DNA from: Apostichopus japonicus
Taxonomy: Eukaryota; Echinodermata; Holothuroidea; Aspidochirotida; Stichopodidae
Assembly: GCF_037975245.1 (NCBI RefSeq)
Contig: NC_092568.1
Coordinates: forward strand, 40,292,631 to 40,356,630
Length of the DNA stretch: 64,000 nt
Direction: 5' to 3'
The notes beneath the pieces were generated by a model. That model worked only from the letters and a program-made list of their open reading frames with translations. It searched no databases and was not told where the DNA came from. Position 1 is the first letter of the stretch; each line of letters starts with the position of its first letter. Made by a program: the position numbers and the translations under genes. Below, piece after piece: positions 60,656 to 64,000 of this stretch.

Positions 60656-63600
60656 CTGAAACAAAGGAAAATAAGTTGTATTTAAAATTGGCAAATAACA
60701 TGTACAGTAGTAGGATAAATCAGAGAAAATCACAAGAAAAAAAACACATCTCAACTGAACATTGCAGTAGTGCTAACCCAATATTTACCATTCATAAAGT
60801 ATTACAAAAATTACATGGTCCGTTTCTGTGACTTTTAAAACTCATCAGGCAAACAAAGCAATGACAAACCTCTTAAACTCTTCAAGTTGAACACAACTGA
60901 GCATAATATACTGTAACCATCACAATATATTAAGCCTATATTTAAAAATATCAGAAATTTGACTTTACTGTATACTGTGAATTTACCACCAATCTGTATA
61001 CAATGACCAAAGCTTTTCACAAAATATATACCTGCATTGAATACTGCAATGTATATATGGTTTTTATTTGTTTTCTAATTAAATACTTACATTTACTAAT
61101 TGATTCCAATTTAAAACTAGTACAAAGTTACTACCACCCCATCTCACTGAATCCTCTCCAATAAATATCGAATGAAAAAAATATAAAAAAAAACAACAAG
61201 ACACCTGATCAGTAACTCAATCTAGTCTCATTTTACTTACATTAATTTGCATACAACAAGTGCATACTTACTGTATGCAACGCCCAACAGATATCATATC
61301 CATATCACTGTATTGATCATGTTTGATCACTGTCAGTTAGTCAGTACTTTATACAGCTGTATTCATTAACGTCAGGCCCACTTACTATACACATTCTCTT
61401 ACACAGGCTCTTTTATGGATAAACAGTTTGCTAACAGCTTTTAATTTTTTTTATTTTCATTAGTAAGAGTCAGAATATATGCTATACGGTCATCAGAGCT
61501 GTCGTGGTATAAATTAATGTTGCGAATTGTTTGCATTTTCAGAATTACTGTCCAATACAGTACTGTACTTAATTGCACTGTACATCTTCAGTAGGTAACA
61601 AACTAAGGTTAACCTGTCTGGAATTATCCTTCTTGAGGATGATATTCATCAGCATAACCTTTGTCATACATCAGAATATTATTCATTTTTACCAGTTGTT
61701 CTCCTAACTCTTGAGCCAATGACATCTCCATTTGTAGCACTGTATAATACACTGTACTAATACTACCTTTTACAGAGTATCGTACCTATTATATACAAAA
61801 CACAAAGCAATCAAGATTTTAATTAAAGAACAGAAAGTACAGTCCAGTACCATACATGTGTGTAACTTCTCTAGTTACTAAATTTGAATAAATTTTCAGA
61901 TTACATTCTCAGAATCACTGTCCATTGCGAATGCACACATCAATGAAAAACCTGATAGCACATTCAATCTGTACAAACATTTCTGTTTATTAGTCATTCT
62001 GAAATATTTCTTTTAAGATATATGCACGGCATGATTGGCATACATACTGTAGACCTTCATTATGTGATCTGCAAGTATGACGCTTCATATGGGTTATTAC
62101 TGTCAACAGCTTTAATTACATACCGCAGACTCTGTAACAATGTCAAGTGTATACATAGATGTGCACAGTTATATTGACTTTGTCTACAGTAGTAGTGAAA
62201 CTGTATTATTGTACAGTGTACGGGCTAGCTGTAGCCTGTAGCTACGGTAATGAGAACGATGAACTAGCAAGCCGACATACTGCACACCTGCTACGTATGT
62301 ACATTAAATGATCACGGTATAAATGACGGGAGATGATAATAAAATTAACCACGCCTAGAATTTAACAATTAGAGCCGCATTCTAATAATAAATGTGCTGG
62401 CTAAAATCAAGTCCTCACTTGCAATTTTCCTAAAATGCAACTCATAACATTGATCAGTTACCATACAGGATTTAGAAAGCAGCCTAATATATCTTTCCTG
62501 ATATATCAAGCAGTATTAAATTGACTTTTCTGAGATACAGAAATCATCCTTATTCTTCAAATAACTGAAGACTGTTACAATCCTTCATTTATCATGTGTT
62601 TAAGCTCTTAATGGCTACTGGCAGAAAATACCTACTGTATAGGTGCCTTTTTTTTCTATTGGCAAAAGTCAAATTTTACTGGGATCTAGCCACAAAAATG
62701 CTCAAATTTTCAAGGCCTTATTAACAATCTGGAGATCTCTTAACATTCATTAACTGATATGATTTCTAGTCCAGTTATTAACAATTCAATACAGTCTCAA
62801 ATATTCATTTTACTACTCTCATTAACTAATTTGACTCGCTAGAGTGATTCCATGATTAAACACCGTCGTCCATTAATAAACCTGTGATACTGATTTCTGT
62901 GATTATGTTGTAGCTTAATTTGATCAGGGTTGGCGATTTCTTAAATATTTCTAATTATATGTACAGTACGTTTACATTTTTCATGCATTAATTGTTGTAG
63001 ACACTTTGTGAACATGTTTACAGCACAGTGTACTTTTAATGGTGTTTATTGCCAATACTTGATTCCACAAACTTACTTCTGGAACTTCTGGAAAAGCAAC
63101 CATAAAGATACTGAGAACTGCTAATAAAGCAAAAGGCCTGTTTTGAAAAGTGCGCACAAAGGCAAAAGTTCATACAGCACACATATAAATAAAGCATGAT
63201 GCACTAAAGACAACTAAGATTTTGCACAACTGGTACATGTACAAAAAAATAGACAGGCATGACAGGAAATGTAATAAAATCTTCAAGTCCAAAAATCTGC
63301 AACATTTAATATGATACTTATCAGTGCTTGATGCAGGTAATGTTATATTGAATACAGGTCCTAGCTGCCTGCAGAAACTTCACCATAAACTTTTAAACCA
63401 ACAAGATTCCAATGGATGTAAATCAAACTAGAAAAACAGTTGTGAGCCTTGAGGATGGTAGATTTGGAAGGAAGAGATAGGTGTTATGTGGGGGCGCAAT
63501 GCTAAAATGTTACAAACTGTTATAGGCTACAGTAGGTAGATTAAGTGCATAAGTAGAATGGAGACATGTAAGAGAGCGAGGTGTGAAGTAATTTGAACGA

Positions 63601-64000
63601 TTTTCATGCTACATTAAAGACTTAACCACAGAGAGTGTATTGATATTTTAGTATTTAAAAAAACAAAAATTATATCAACCAACCTGCCTTATATTAGATT
63701 GGCTAAATATTGATCACTTCCCTGTTTTACTACATTAAGTCATGGCTGGTCATGTAACAAATCTTGTTTTGTTTTTTTCTGTATGTCTTACATTCCTTCA
63801 GATATTATCATTAATACTCTGCCTAGAGAAGCAGACACCAGCAATTCCAGATTAAATTTAATCCCTGAAATCTGATACAAGTTTAATGGTGGTACCCCAC
63901 CTGAGCAGTACGTACTACACATGCATACAACAAACTTTAACTGGTTCCAATTAAACACATTGACTGAGATACACTGTACACAAGTTTGTTCCACTTGTAA
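60656..64000. other. Upstream ITPK1 intron or 5' region; no exon recognised
   Basis: By family the residues before VDLLQSLEDQ (roughly the first 45) should be encoded upstream on the minus strand, but no GYW-type N-terminal exon was found here, so it probably lies beyond 64000. The stretch is AT-rich with many TACAGTA/TACTGTA words and no long open frame. Confidence 0.5.

Noticed and set aside
1-64000. CRISPR array, operons or bacterial-type systems
   Set aside because: The DNA is clearly metazoan. The regular arrays present are minisatellites with no unique spacers and no cas genes.

Overview
The window is animal nuclear DNA. It is AT-rich, its genes are split by long introns with ordinary GT-AG junctions, and intergenic and intronic DNA is full of minisatellites, poly-C/G runs, tRNA-derived SINEs, LINE 3' ends, MITEs and one Penelope-like element. 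The gene set (mitochondrial-type acetyl-CoA synthetase, vasohibin, profilin, inositol-tetrakisphosphate 1-kinase) is metazoan. The repeat style suggests a marine invertebrate, perhaps an echinoderm, but nothing in the sequence proves the phylum.

Layout. (1) About 1-7.9 kb, minus strand: the first three coding exons of a mitochondrial acetyl-CoA synthetase (ACSS1-like), running off the left edge, with a 71/76-bp minisatellite in intron 2. (2) 7.9-18.5 kb: intergenic DNA with at least two MITEs, a tRNA-derived SINE, a U2-snRNA-like element, a long TA tract and poly-C tracts. (3) 18.5-19.7 kb, plus strand: a gene with an uninterrupted coding exon for a 379-residue protein with three C2H2 zinc fingers. 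(4) 22.8-40.8 kb, minus strand: a complete nine-exon vasohibin gene (332 residues, predicted Cys140-His175-Ser192 active site), the best-supported gene here. Its introns hold three minisatellite arrays, a LINE 3' end, a hAT MITE, a SINE, a Penelope-like element and a TTAA-flanked MITE. (5) 44.7-46.8 kb, plus strand: a four-exon gene for a 144-residue profilin-like protein. (6) 49.0-60.7 kb, minus strand: eight exons of ITPK1, including its C-terminus; the first coding exon or exons were not found and probably lie beyond the right edge.

The genes do not form an operon. ACSS1 supplies acetyl-CoA, vasohibin removes the C-terminal tyrosine of alpha-tubulin, profilin binds actin and ITPK1 makes higher inositol phosphates. 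Vasohibin and the profilin-like gene are divergent across about 3.9 kb; the profilin-like gene and ITPK1 converge.

Most notable: two vasohibin introns carry U12-type (minor spliceosome) donors and matching branch-point motifs; a U2 snRNA 5' domain is joined to an unfamiliar, strongly hairpinned 3' sequence; a 5'-truncated Penelope-like element is framed by 155-bp inverted arms holding a hammerhead-ribozyme-like motif; and a tandem repeat near the last ITPK1 exon has copied that exon's splice acceptor several times. Exon borders were derived by hand from reading frame, splice sites and remembered family sequence; no database search was possible.
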